Below, piece by piece: positions 25,074 through 32,045 of a DNA stretch of 41,030 nucleotides (within the stretch, counting starts at the first letter, position 1; each line of letters begins with the position of its first letter). This DNA comes from CAZEDU01 sp964511185. GTDB taxonomy: Bacteria; Myxococcota; Myxococcia; Myxococcales; Myxococcaceae. Both the position numbers and the translations under genes were made by a program. The stretch lies in NCBI GenBank assembly GCA_964511185.1, contig CAZEDU010000035.1, forward strand, positions 1-41,030, written 5' to 3'. The notes under the pieces were generated by a model. The model was not told where the DNA came from. It did no database searches and saw only the letters and a list, made by a program, of their open reading frames with translations.

Positions 25074-26232
25074 CGATGAACGTCCGCTGGTCGTCTATGT
25101 CGACGACGAGGCGATCAACGTTCGTGTCTTCGAGGCGAACTTCCGATCGCGCTTCAACCTGCTGACCACCACCTCTCCGTCGGGAGCGCTCGAGATCGTG
25201 ACCGCGCGCGCCGCGGAGATCGCGGTGTTGCTGACCGACCAGCGCATGCCGGAGATGACGGGCAGCGAGCTGCTCGAGCGGGTGCGCGAGCTGGCCCCGG
25301 ACACGCACCGCATGGTGATCACCGCCTACTCGGACGTGCAGCTGGTCATCGACGCGGTCAACCGCGGGCAGATCTCCCGCTACTTCGTGAAGCCGTGGGT
25401 CAAGGAGGATCTCGCGGCCGCGCTCGAGGACGCGGTCCGCATCTTCGAGCTGCAGGTGAAGCTCCGGCGCATCGAGGCGCGGCTGATGGGCTCGGAGCGG
25501 CTCGCCGCCATCGGGCAGATCAGCGCCGGCATCGCCCACGAGCTGATGAACCCCGTCTCGTACGTCACCCAGAACGTGCGGAGCCTGAGGTCCGACCTCG
25601 CGACGGTGAGCGCGTACCTGAAGCAGGTGATGGAGCAGCGGCCCGACCCGCAGGTGAGCGAGATCGTCGAAGGCTGGCCCCAGTTGATCGACGACCTGGA
25701 GGCTGGCACCGAGCACATCAAGGAAGTCGCCTTGAGCGTTCGCTCGCAGGCGTCTGGCCGCGACGTGGAGGAGAGCTCGAACATCGTCGAGGTCTCGGCG
25801 CTGGCGGCGAAGCTGTCGAGAGCGGAGCTGCGCTACAGGACCCGCCTCACCTTGAAGGGGCAGCCGCTCCAGGTCCGCATCGGGCCGGTGCAGCTCAGCC
25901 AGGTGCTGATCAACCTGTTCATCAACGCCAGCCACGCCATCGAGAGCACCGGCAAGCCGGGCCTCATCGAGGTCGAGTGGGGCAGCCAGGACGAGGCGTT
26001 GGCCTTCATCCAGGTGCGTGACAACGGCGCGGGCATCCCCCCGAAGAACCTCGAGCGCGTCTGGGAGCCGCTGTTCACCACCAAGGCTCCCGGCGTGGGG
26101 ACCGGGCTGGGGCTGTCGATCTGCCGAGAGATCATCCGCAGCCACGGCGGCGACATCACCTTGACCAGCGAGGTGGACGTGGGGACGACGGTGCGCATCG
26201 TGCTGCCCAAAGAGACAGGAAGTGTGCCTTGA
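25066..26232 (+). CDS. Receiver-histidine kinase fusion
   Basis: The 388-residue soluble protein begins with a receiver (about 6-125), phospho-acceptor Asp58 in LLTDQRMPEM and Lys in VKPW. A kinase core follows, with phospho-His158 in IAHELMNPV and an ATPase domain containing VRDNGAGIP and GVGTGLGLS. Its receiver may take phosphate from the upstream hybrid kinase and so set the activity of its own kinase. The ATG lies inside the end of the previous gene, and its stop overlaps the methyltransferase start as TTGA. It has no DNA-binding domain, so the HTH-receiver protein at 18461 may be the final target. Confidence 0.92.
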   Translation: MANDERPLVVYVDDEAINVRVFEANFRSRFNLLTTTSPSGALEIVTARAAEIAVLLTDQRMPEMTGSELLERVRELAPDTHRMVITAYSDVQLVIDAVNRGQISRYFVKPWVKEDLAAALEDAVRIFELQVKLRRIEARLMGSERLAAIGQISAGIAHELMNPVSYVTQNVRSLRSDLATVSAYLKQVMEQRPDPQVSEIVEGWPQLIDDLEAGTEHIKEVALSVRSQASGRDVEESSNIVEVSALAAKLSRAELRYRTRLTLKGQPLQVRIGPVQLSQVLINLFINASHAIESTGKPGLIEVEWGSQDEALAFIQVRDNGAGIPPKNLERVWEPLFTTKAPGVGTGLGLSICREIIRSHGGDITLTSEVDVGTTVRIVLPKETGSVP

Positions 26233-27251
26233 GTGACGCAGCCACCAGCCCCACGTTTTTCATTCACCTGGTCAATGGCTACCGCAGCGCGAAGGTGGTG
26301 TTCGTCGCGCACGGGCTGGGCGTGTTCGAGCAGCTCGAAGGCAAGGAGCGGTCTGCGCTCGAGCTCGCCGGCGCGCTCTCGTTGGACCGCCACGCGCTGA
26401 CCGTGTTGCTCCGCGCGCTGGTCGCGATTGGCGTTTTGCGCGAGCACGAGGGGCGCTTTACGAACGCGCCGCTCGCCTCGGCCTGTCTGGTGAAGGCGAG
26501 CCCCAGCTACCTGGGACACAACCTCACGTATCAAGAGCTCTTGTGGCCGGCCTGGTCGAAGCTCGACGAGGTCGTGCGCACCGGCCAGCCGATGATGCCC
26601 TTGGAGGAGCTGCTCAGCCGCGGGCCGGAGAACTTCGCGTTCGAGTACTTGAAGAGCGTCGACTATGTGAGCCGTAAAGCCGCGGCGGCGATGACCGAGG
26701 TCATCGATGCGTCGGCCATGTCGCGCATGCTCGACGTCGGCGGCGGCCTGGGCACCTACGCCCGCGCGTTCGCGGAGCGGTTCGAGCCGCTCGAAGTGAC
26801 GCTCTTCGATCTTCCAGCCACCTTGCGTCACGCTGAGCAGGCGCTCGCGAGCTCGAAGGCCGCGGGGCGCATACGGCTGCGCGAGGGGAACTACCTGCGC
26901 GACGAGCTCGGCGACGGCTTTGACCTGGTGCTCTTCTCGCACGTGACCCACGACGAATCGAGTGACACCAACCGCGAGCTGTTCCGGAAAGCGCACCGCT
27001 GCCTGAAGCCCGGCGGGTGGGTCGCCATTCACGACTACGTGGTCGATCCAAACGGCTGCGGTCCGCTCTTCGAGACGCTCTTTTCGGTCAACATGCTCGT
27101 GTACACGCGCGGCGGTCAGGTCTACTCCGAGCGCGACTATCAGGAGCTGTTGCGGGAAGCGGGCCTCGAGCCGAGGCGGTCGCACCGGTTGTTGGAGGGG
27201 CAGGTGAGCCAGCCCACCACGTTGCTGTTGGCGCAGAAGCCGTCGCGCTGA
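26229..27251 (+). CDS. SAM-dependent O-methyltransferase
   Basis: The 340-residue protein fits the O-methyltransferase family that includes acetylserotonin and plant/polyketide enzymes. It has an N-terminal winged-helix dimerisation domain (about 10-90), then a Rossmann domain with the SAM motif LDVGGGLGTY (about 168-177), DLP about 25 residues later, and the late motif LKPGGWVAIHDYV. It should methylate a hydroxyl on a small molecule. The TTG start at 26229 overlaps the kinase stop (TTGA), with AGGAAG upstream, so it is made together with the kinases. This mix of tailoring enzyme and sensors is the main reason to suspect a dedicated signal molecule. Confidence 0.9.
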   Translation: MSDAATSPTFFIHLVNGYRSAKVVFVAHGLGVFEQLEGKERSALELAGALSLDRHALTVLLRALVAIGVLREHEGRFTNAPLASACLVKASPSYLGHNLTYQELLWPAWSKLDEVVRTGQPMMPLEELLSRGPENFAFEYLKSVDYVSRKAAAAMTEVIDASAMSRMLDVGGGLGTYARAFAERFEPLEVTLFDLPATLRHAEQALASSKAAGRIRLREGNYLRDELGDGFDLVLFSHVTHDESSDTNRELFRKAHRCLKPGGWVAIHDYVVDPNGCGPLFETLFSVNMLVYTRGGQVYSERDYQELLREAGLEPRRSHRLLEGQVSQPTTLLLAQKPSR

Positions 27252-27305
27252 TCATCCGAACGGCAACTTCCACCCGGCCGGCCGCGACAAATTCTGAAGA
27301 GGGTC

Positions 27306-27980
27306 ATGTCGGCCCTGGATGCGTCGCTCCCGCCGAGGTGCCATTTGGCCACCGCAACGACGTCTGCCGTGGAAATTCCGAGGGTTGTCGTTCCGGAAGG
27401 GGCGCGCGTCTTCGGTCTACGCGGCGCGCCGGCGTTGGTCAGCCCGGTCCGGTACGCGACCTTCGACGTGGCGTTGGGCGCGATGCGCTCGATGCTGTCG
27501 ACCGATCCGACCCGCCGGCTCGATCTGGCGATGGTGCAGGGCACCGACTTGGGATCTGACGGTGAGCTGACGCCGAGTTCGCGCATCGTCGTCGAGGCGG
27601 TGCGTTTCCGCGCGTCGAACGACAAGGGCCGGTCGCTCAAGCAGACGACGGTTCGGCTGACCTACGCGCCAGACACCGGGGTGGTCCGCGAAGATCACGT
27701 CGAGCGGGTCGCGCCGTCGACCTGGCTCAAGACGCCGACCTTCGGCGCGCACGTTCGTTTCTCGCGCACGCTGCCGCAGGTGCTCGACTGCATTCGCTTG
27801 CACGGCGTGCGCTTCAAGGCGATCGCCGAGGTCTACCTGAACCCTGCCTTCAGCGACCTGTCGGGCCCGCGCTGGGTGGTGACCTACGCGCGCAGCCGCC
27901 TGTTCTGGGCGGCGATCGAAGAGGCGCACGTGAGCGATCGCACCGGCGAGTCGTTCATTCGTGAGCCGTCGAACGCCTAG
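27306..27980 (+). CDS. Conserved-type hypothetical protein
   Basis: The 224-residue protein is not recognised. No signal peptide or membrane helix is seen. The middle is beta-rich (SRIVVEAVRF, TTVRLTYAPDTG) and the end holds a segment with PRWVVTYARSRLFWAA. It starts at ATG 27306 with GAAGAGGGT immediately upstream, 54 bases after the methyltransferase stop, so it may be the last gene of the operon. It converges on the LarA-like gene, with the palindromic repeat between them. Confidence 0.65.
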   Translation: MSALDASLPPRCHLATATTSAVEIPRVVVPEGARVFGLRGAPALVSPVRYATFDVALGAMRSMLSTDPTRRLDLAMVQGTDLGSDGELTPSSRIVVEAVRFRASNDKGRSLKQTTVRLTYAPDTGVVREDHVERVAPSTWLKTPTFGAHVRFSRTLPQVLDCIRLHGVRFKAIAEVYLNPAFSDLSGPRWVVTYARSRLFWAAIEEAHVSDRTGESFIREPSNA

Positions 27981-27990
27981 GCTCGGAAGG

Positions 27991-28011
27991 GCCGGGGACA
28001 GTTCCCAACTA
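27991..28011. repeat. GGGGACAGTTCCC repeat between convergent genes
   Basis: GCCGGGGACAGTTCCCAACT occupies the 28-base gap between two converging genes and abuts the stop codon of the minus-strand one, as at 12002. Read on that strand it is TAG-TTGGGAACTGTCCCCGGCC. One base of the palindrome differs from the other copies. Confidence 0.7.
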
Positions 28012-29625
28012 CACGCGCACGTCGGTCTGCAGAATCGGCGGCATGTGCACCAGCGAGATGTGCGCGTTGCGGCCCATGAAGCCGCGCGCCTGATCAATCG
28101 CCTCGGCGAGCGTGTCGGTGCGCTCCCACCCCATCAGCTCGGGCACGTGGTTGTTCTCGGCGCCCGCGACGATGACCTTCCCCACGTGCTGCCGACCGTT
28201 TTCGCCCCAGTACCACATGTAGAAGGGGTGAGCGCCGTGGTACGCGTTGCCCTTGCGGTACAGGTGCACGTACGACGGATTGGTGGCGAACTCCTTCTCG
28301 TACTTGTGCTCGAGCACGTGCGCGTCGCGCGTCTCGGGCAGGAGCCGGTTGAAGAACTCGATGTAGCTGGGGTGGTGCTCTGGGTCGAACTCGTCGTACG
28401 CGGGGTGGCAGAGGATGACCACGCCGCCCTTCTTCACCAGCGGCACGCCGCGGTTCAGGTTGAACAGGTACCCCAGCCCCATCACCTGCAACAGCAGCGG
28501 GTTCAGGATCGAGTTCACGTTGTAAGGCGACACGTAGGGCACGCCGAAAATGACGATGTCCGACTGGCCTTCCACCGGCACCGAGTACTGCCGCCAGCAC
28601 AGCTCGAGCGTCTTCTCGTGGCAGGGCTCGGTGGCGCCGGCGTGCACGCCGATCACTTCGTACGCGGCGGGGATCGAGAAGAACATCTTCCGCTTCGCCG
28701 GCCGCGGCATGCGCTGCAGCGCGTACCGCATGCCCTGGAACTTCAGCCGGTCGAACTCGGTGAAGTCCTCTTCCTTCTTGCCCAGGAACGCGGTCGGGCC
28801 GTCGAACATGCGGTTGTTGAGCGCGGTCTCGATGTGAAACACCTTGAGGTTCTTGTCGATGACCCGCCCGATGCGCTCGGTGCTCTTGTGGAGCGCCGAG
28901 GTCTTGGGCTCCATGTAGCTGGCCGTGTCGCGAATCGTCTTGGCGTTGTGGTGGGCGCGCAGAGAGGCGTAGTTCGCCAGGCCTGTCCCTACCGACTTGT
29001 GGCCGCCGTCCATCGGCACCAGGTTGATGTTCACGTAGATGAGCAGGTCGCTCTCGGCGGCGCGGCGGTTGATGGCCACCACCTCGTTGTGCGAGGTGCG
29101 CTCCAGCTCCACGATGCCGTCGGGATCTTCGGCGTCGTGGTTGTAGTAGCGGTCCGGGTAGAAGGCGTCGAAGATCTTCTGACCGACCATGCGCTTCATC
29201 TCGGCCTCGGTCATGCGCCGGTGGAGCGCGTTGGCGATGATCAGGTGCACGTCGTCGACGCCGGAGTCGGCGAGCAGCTCGAGCACGATCTCCAGAATCG
29301 TCTGCCGCACGTCGGGCGTGCGCATCGGCGGCAGGGGCAGCGAGATGTCGTCGAGCGCGATGCTCACTTTCATGCCGGGCCGGAGCAGAGCGTGCAGCGG
29401 CTCCATGCCTTCGGGGTGGTTGATCGCCCACCGAATGGCGGCCTTGAGGTTCGGCACCGGCTCGAGCGGCGGGCGCGGGTAGATGACCCGCGTGCCGACC
29501 GGCAGATCCTCGAGCAGGAAGTCCTCACCCGAGAAGATNNNNNNNNNNGGCGGCGAGCCCTTCTCGGTGATCACGATGTGCGACTCTTCGTCGTAGAGCT
29601 TTCGCAGGGTCTTCAGCGGTCGCAT
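28009..29625 (-). CDS. LarA-like (DUF2088) racemase-family protein, interrupted by an assembly gap
   Basis: The roughly 538-residue protein resembles the nickel-dependent lactate racemase family. Visible features are the N-domain motif ALDDISLPLPP (about 90-100), LHRRMTEAEMKRMVG matching the family's THRPMT..E...LG segment, and GGHKSVGTG with a later HH, where the family has a Lys and His near the cofactor. The true substrate is unknown; DUF2088 proteins act on several 2-hydroxy acids. LarA needs a nickel-pincer cofactor made by LarB, LarC and LarE, and none is in this window. Ten Ns at 29539-29548 hide about residues 26-29; the frame is kept across them. It is the last gene of a minus-strand group with a HAD phosphatase (26-base gap) and an SDR. 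Confidence 0.82.
   Translation of the reverse strand: MRPLKTLRKLYDEESHIVITEKGSPXXXXIFSGEDFLLEDLPVGTRVIYPRPPLEPVPNLKAAIRWAINHPEGMEPLHALLRPGMKVSIALDDISLPLPPMRTPDVRQTILEIVLELLADSGVDDVHLIIANALHRRMTEAEMKRMVGQKIFDAFYPDRYYNHDAEDPDGIVELERTSHNEVVAINRRAAESDLLIYVNINLVPMDGGHKSVGTGLANYASLRAHHNAKTIRDTASYMEPKTSALHKSTERIGRVIDKNLKVFHIETALNNRMFDGPTAFLGKKEEDFTEFDRLKFQGMRYALQRMPRPAKRKMFFSIPAAYEVIGVHAGATEPCHEKTLELCWRQYSVPVEGQSDIVIFGVPYVSPYNVNSILNPLLLQVMGLGYLFNLNRGVPLVKKGGVVILCHPAYDEFDPEHHPSYIEFFNRLLPETRDAHVLEHKYEKEFATNPSYVHLYRKGNAYHGAHPFYMWYWGENGRQHVGKVIVAGAENNHVPELMGWERTDTLAEAIDQARGFMGRNAHISLVHMPPILQTDVRV
29539..29548. other. Assembly gap (10 N)
   Basis: Ten undetermined bases lie near the start of the LarA-like gene. 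The coding frame is the same on both sides, so the real length is probably 10 or differs from it by a multiple of three. Confidence 0.95.
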
Positions 29626-29651
29626 GGGAGGTCCAAAGTTCCTTCAGAGAG

Positions 29652-30362
29652 TTAGCGGAGCTCGAGGATGGGCCAGTGGTAAGCCCGCGCGATGGAGCGC
29701 AGGCGCAGGTCGGGGTTCACCGCGGTGGGGCGCCCGACCACCGCCAACATCGGGTAGTCGGACGCGCTGTCCGAGTAGGCGAAGCACTTGTCGAGCGACA
29801 GCTCGTGCCGCTCGCAGTACTGGCGAATGGCGTTGGCCTTGTTCGCGCCTTCGATGATCGGCGGGATCACCTTTCCCGTCGCCACGCCGCCGACGAACTG
29901 CATCTTGTTGGCGATCAAGTCGTCGGCCCCCAGGTACCGGACCAGCGGCTGCATGGTGAAGTCGAGCGCGCCGGTGACGAGCACGATGCGGCAGCCGACC
30001 TTCCGCGCCTCGTCGATCAGATCCTTCGACTGCGCGAAGATGGCGTCCTTCAGCACGTCTTCGAACATGTCCTCGGCGAGCGTGATCAGCCGGTCCTCCG
30101 AGAGCCCCGCGTAGTAGCGGTAGAAGAACTCGTTGAAGGTCTTGCGGTTGAACAGGTCGAGCGCGCCGAAGAGCGGCAGCGACGCGGCGGTGCCGATCGT
30201 CCGCCCCAGGGTGCCGAGCACCGAGCCCCGGTTGGTCGCGTAATAGGCATAGGCGTGCACCACGTTGGTGGACACCAGCGTGCCGTCGACGTCGTAGAAC
30301 GCCGCTCTCGGGTTGCGCGGCGGGGCGGTGTGGGTGTGGGCCATGTCGAGCCCAAGGCCCAT
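29652..30362 (-). CDS. HAD-IB phosphatase (SerB-like)
   Basis: The 236-residue protein belongs to HAD superfamily subfamily IB, which includes phosphoserine phosphatase. Motif I is DVDGTLV (nucleophile Asp24, acid Asp26), motif II is LVTGA, and motif IV is YSDSASDYPML. A helical cap lies between. It should remove phosphate from a small metabolite; relatives that act on phospholipid head groups or phosphoserine cannot be separated by eye. ATG 30362 is supported by AAGGGG 7 bases upstream; ATG 30344 is an alternative. It sits between the SDR (39-base gap) and the LarA-like gene on one strand. Confidence 0.88.
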   Translation of the reverse strand: MGLGLDMAHTHTAPPRNPRAAFYDVDGTLVSTNVVHAYAYYATNRGSVLGTLGRTIGTAASLPLFGALDLFNRKTFNEFFYRYYAGLSEDRLITLAEDMFEDVLKDAIFAQSKDLIDEARKVGCRIVLVTGALDFTMQPLVRYLGADDLIANKMQFVGGVATGKVIPPIIEGANKANAIRQYCERHELSLDKCFAYSDSASDYPMLAVVGRPTAVNPDLRLRSIARAYHWPILELR

Positions 30363-30401
30363 ACCACGGCCCCTTCGTCGCGATCGAGCGCTCGAAGCGG
30401 G

Positions 30402-31382
30402 CTACAGCCAGCCCGCCTCCCGGTACCAGCGGGCGCTCTGGGCGATGCTGTCGTCGACGGCGTGGGCGGCGCGAAAGCCGAGCAGCCGCTCCGCCTTGGC
30501 GGTCGAGCAGGTCCACGCCGGGGCGAGCAGCTGGCGCGCGAGCTTGCGGTTGAGCGGCAAGCGCCTGCCGGTGAGCGTGGACAGCGCGTCGGCCGCGGCG
30601 GCGATGGCGCTGAGCGCGGCGGGCGACAGCCGCACCGTGCGGGCGCGCAACCCGAGCGCGTCGGCCATGCGCGCCTGCACCGACTCGAGGGTGTGCGTCT
30701 GCGGGTGCGCGATGAAGAACGGTTCGCCCACCGCGGACGGGTGGTGCGCGAGGAGGCGCAGCGCGTCGACCACGTCGCGCACGTCCACGAGCGAGAGCGG
30801 GCGAGGGCCGCGGGTCAGGCTCAAGAGCACGCCCCGGCTCACCAGCTTGGCGAAGGTGAGGTTCTCGCGGTCGCCCGGGCCGATGATCCGCGCCGGGCGC
30901 GCGACCGCGACCTCGAAGGCGTCGCGGTGCGCGAACGCGATGCGCTCGGCTTCGGCCTTGCTTTCGCCGTACCACTCGATGGGCGCGAAGGGGTCTTCTT
31001 CCACGCGAGGCCGCTGTGGGCTCGACGGGCCGCTCGCGGCGAGCGAGCCGCAGAGCACCAGGCGCCGCGTGCCCGCGCGCTGCATCGCCCGACAGACGTG
31101 CCGGGTGCCCTCGGCGTTGACCGCCATGAAGTCGTCGCGCCGGGTGCCGCGGCGGACGCCGGCCAGGTGAAACACGACGTCGATCTGCTTGAGCGCGGGG
31201 GCGAGGCTGTCCGGCTGGGTCACGTCCCCGCGGATCAGCTCGAGCCCGGGCGCGCTCGAGGGGAGCCGGCCCAGCCCGCTGCCCTCGCGCACCAGCGCGC
31301 GCACCGCATGGCCCTCTCGAAGCAGCGCTTCGGCGAGTGTCGCTCCGACGAATCCGTTCGCTCCGGTGATCAGCACGCGCAT
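30402..31382 (-). CDS. NAD-dependent epimerase/dehydratase (extended SDR)
   Basis: The 326-residue protein has the dinucleotide motif TGANGFVG (6-13), the FHLAG motif near 70 and the catalytic YGESK. The late segment SLVDVRDVVDA is typical of extended SDRs of the UDP-sugar epimerase or dihydroflavonol-reductase type. ATG 31382 is chosen because GAGAGGGA lies just upstream; the longer start at 31397 would place that site inside the gene. It heads a three-gene group with the phosphatase and LarA-like protein. An inverted repeat covers its ribosome site (31386-31441), which may control translation. Confidence 0.87.
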   Translation of the reverse strand: MRVLITGANGFVGATLAEALLREGHAVRALVREGSGLGRLPSSAPGLELIRGDVTQPDSLAPALKQIDVVFHLAGVRRGTRRDDFMAVNAEGTRHVCRAMQRAGTRRLVLCGSLAASGPSSPQRPRVEEDPFAPIEWYGESKAEAERIAFAHRDAFEVAVARPARIIGPGDRENLTFAKLVSRGVLLSLTRGPRPLSLVDVRDVVDALRLLAHHPSAVGEPFFIAHPQTHTLESVQARMADALGLRARTVRLSPAALSAIAAAADALSTLTGRRLPLNRKLARQLLAPAWTCSTAKAERLLGFRAAHAVDDSIAQSARWYREAGWL

Positions 31383-31385
31383 GGT

Positions 31386-31441
31386 TTTCCCTCTCAAATT
31401 TCAAGCGAAATCTGCCGCGCAGCGCGTTTTTCAGAGGGAAA
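31386..31441 (-). promoter_or_regulatory. Inverted repeat covering the SDR ribosome-binding site
   Basis: TTTCCCTCT (31386-31394) and AGAGGGAAA (31433-31441) are perfect 9-base inverted repeats. On the minus-strand mRNA the downstream arm contains the AGAGGGA ribosome site 4-12 bases before ATG 31382. Between the arms lie ATTTC-GCTT-GAAAT and a GC-rich hairpin. A fold of this kind would hide the ribosome site. No known riboswitch class is recognised. Confidence 0.45.
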
Positions 31442-31561
31442 CGCCTCGAAAAAACGCGCAAGAGGCTGTTTTTCGCCTCGGGGCTTTGGTACTTCAGCGC
31501 TCCGGCTTTTTGCCAACGAAGCCGTTAACACCCCGTTCGTGGGGAGGGAGATTTAAACCGA
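31442..31561. other. Divergent intergenic region, AT-richer
   Basis: This stretch between the SDR leader and the SWIB gene is less GC-rich than the genes. It holds a hairpin GAGGC-TGTTTTTC-GCCTC near 31465, the small hairpin CCCCGTTCGTGGGG near 31532-31545, and GGGAGGGAG, the ribosome site of the SWIB gene. Promoters for both directions must lie here, but none is clear by eye. Confidence 0.45.
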
Positions 31562-31867
31562 ATGGCCGCTAAGAAGACTGCGAAGAAGACCGTGAAGAAG
31601 ACCTCGGGCGCCAAGCGCAAGCCGAACGCCTCGTTCATGAAGGCGCTGACCCCGTCGCCTGTGCTGGCCGAGGTCGTCGGCGAGAAGCCGCTTCCCCGGA
31701 CCGAGGTGGTCAAGAAGCTCTGGGCGTACATCAAGAAGAACAACCTTCAGGACGCCAAGCAGAAGCGCATGATCAACGCTGACGACAAGCTGAAGGCCGT
31801 CTTTGGCGGCAAGAAGCAGGTCTCGATGTTCGAGATGACCAGCCTGGTCAACAAGCAGCTCAAGTAA
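31562..31867 (+). CDS. SWIB-domain protein with Lys-rich histone-H1-like N-terminus
   Basis: The 101-residue protein joins a very basic Lys/Ala/Thr tail (1-22, repeats of AAKKTAKKTVKK) to a SWIB/MDM2 fold (about 26-100). SWIB hallmarks include the start LTPSPVLAEVVG, KKLWAYIKKNNLQD and the end FEMTSLVNKQLK. SWIB domains occur in eukaryotic chromatin remodellers and, in bacteria, in chlamydiae and some other groups, sometimes fused to topoisomerase. The tail should bind DNA, so a nucleoid-associated role is likely. It is a single-gene unit with a strong terminator. Confidence 0.92.
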   Translation: MAAKKTAKKTVKKTSGAKRKPNASFMKALTPSPVLAEVVGEKPLPRTEVVKKLWAYIKKNNLQDAKQKRMINADDKLKAVFGGKKQVSMFEMTSLVNKQLK

Positions 31868-31893
31868 GCCAGCTCGCCTTCTGTGATTCACCC

Positions 31894-31928
31894 GAGGGCT
31901 CGCCCAACCGGCGGGCCCTCTCGTTTTT
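31894..31928 (+). terminator. Rho-independent terminator after the SWIB gene
   Basis: GAGGGCTCGCC (31894-31904) pairs with GGCGGGCCCTC (31910-31920) with one mismatch, followed by TCGTTTTT. It begins 26 bases after the stop codon and is the clearest intrinsic terminator in the window. Confidence 0.88.
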
Positions 31929-32045
31929 GGGCCAGGCGGTGCACAGCTGAGCAACGCGCTTCACACGCTGCCCGGACTGCAGCGGCAAATACGGCTCCAG
32001 CTCTAGAGATTTTTGCTGGCCAGCGCGTTGCACCATCGCCTGGGA

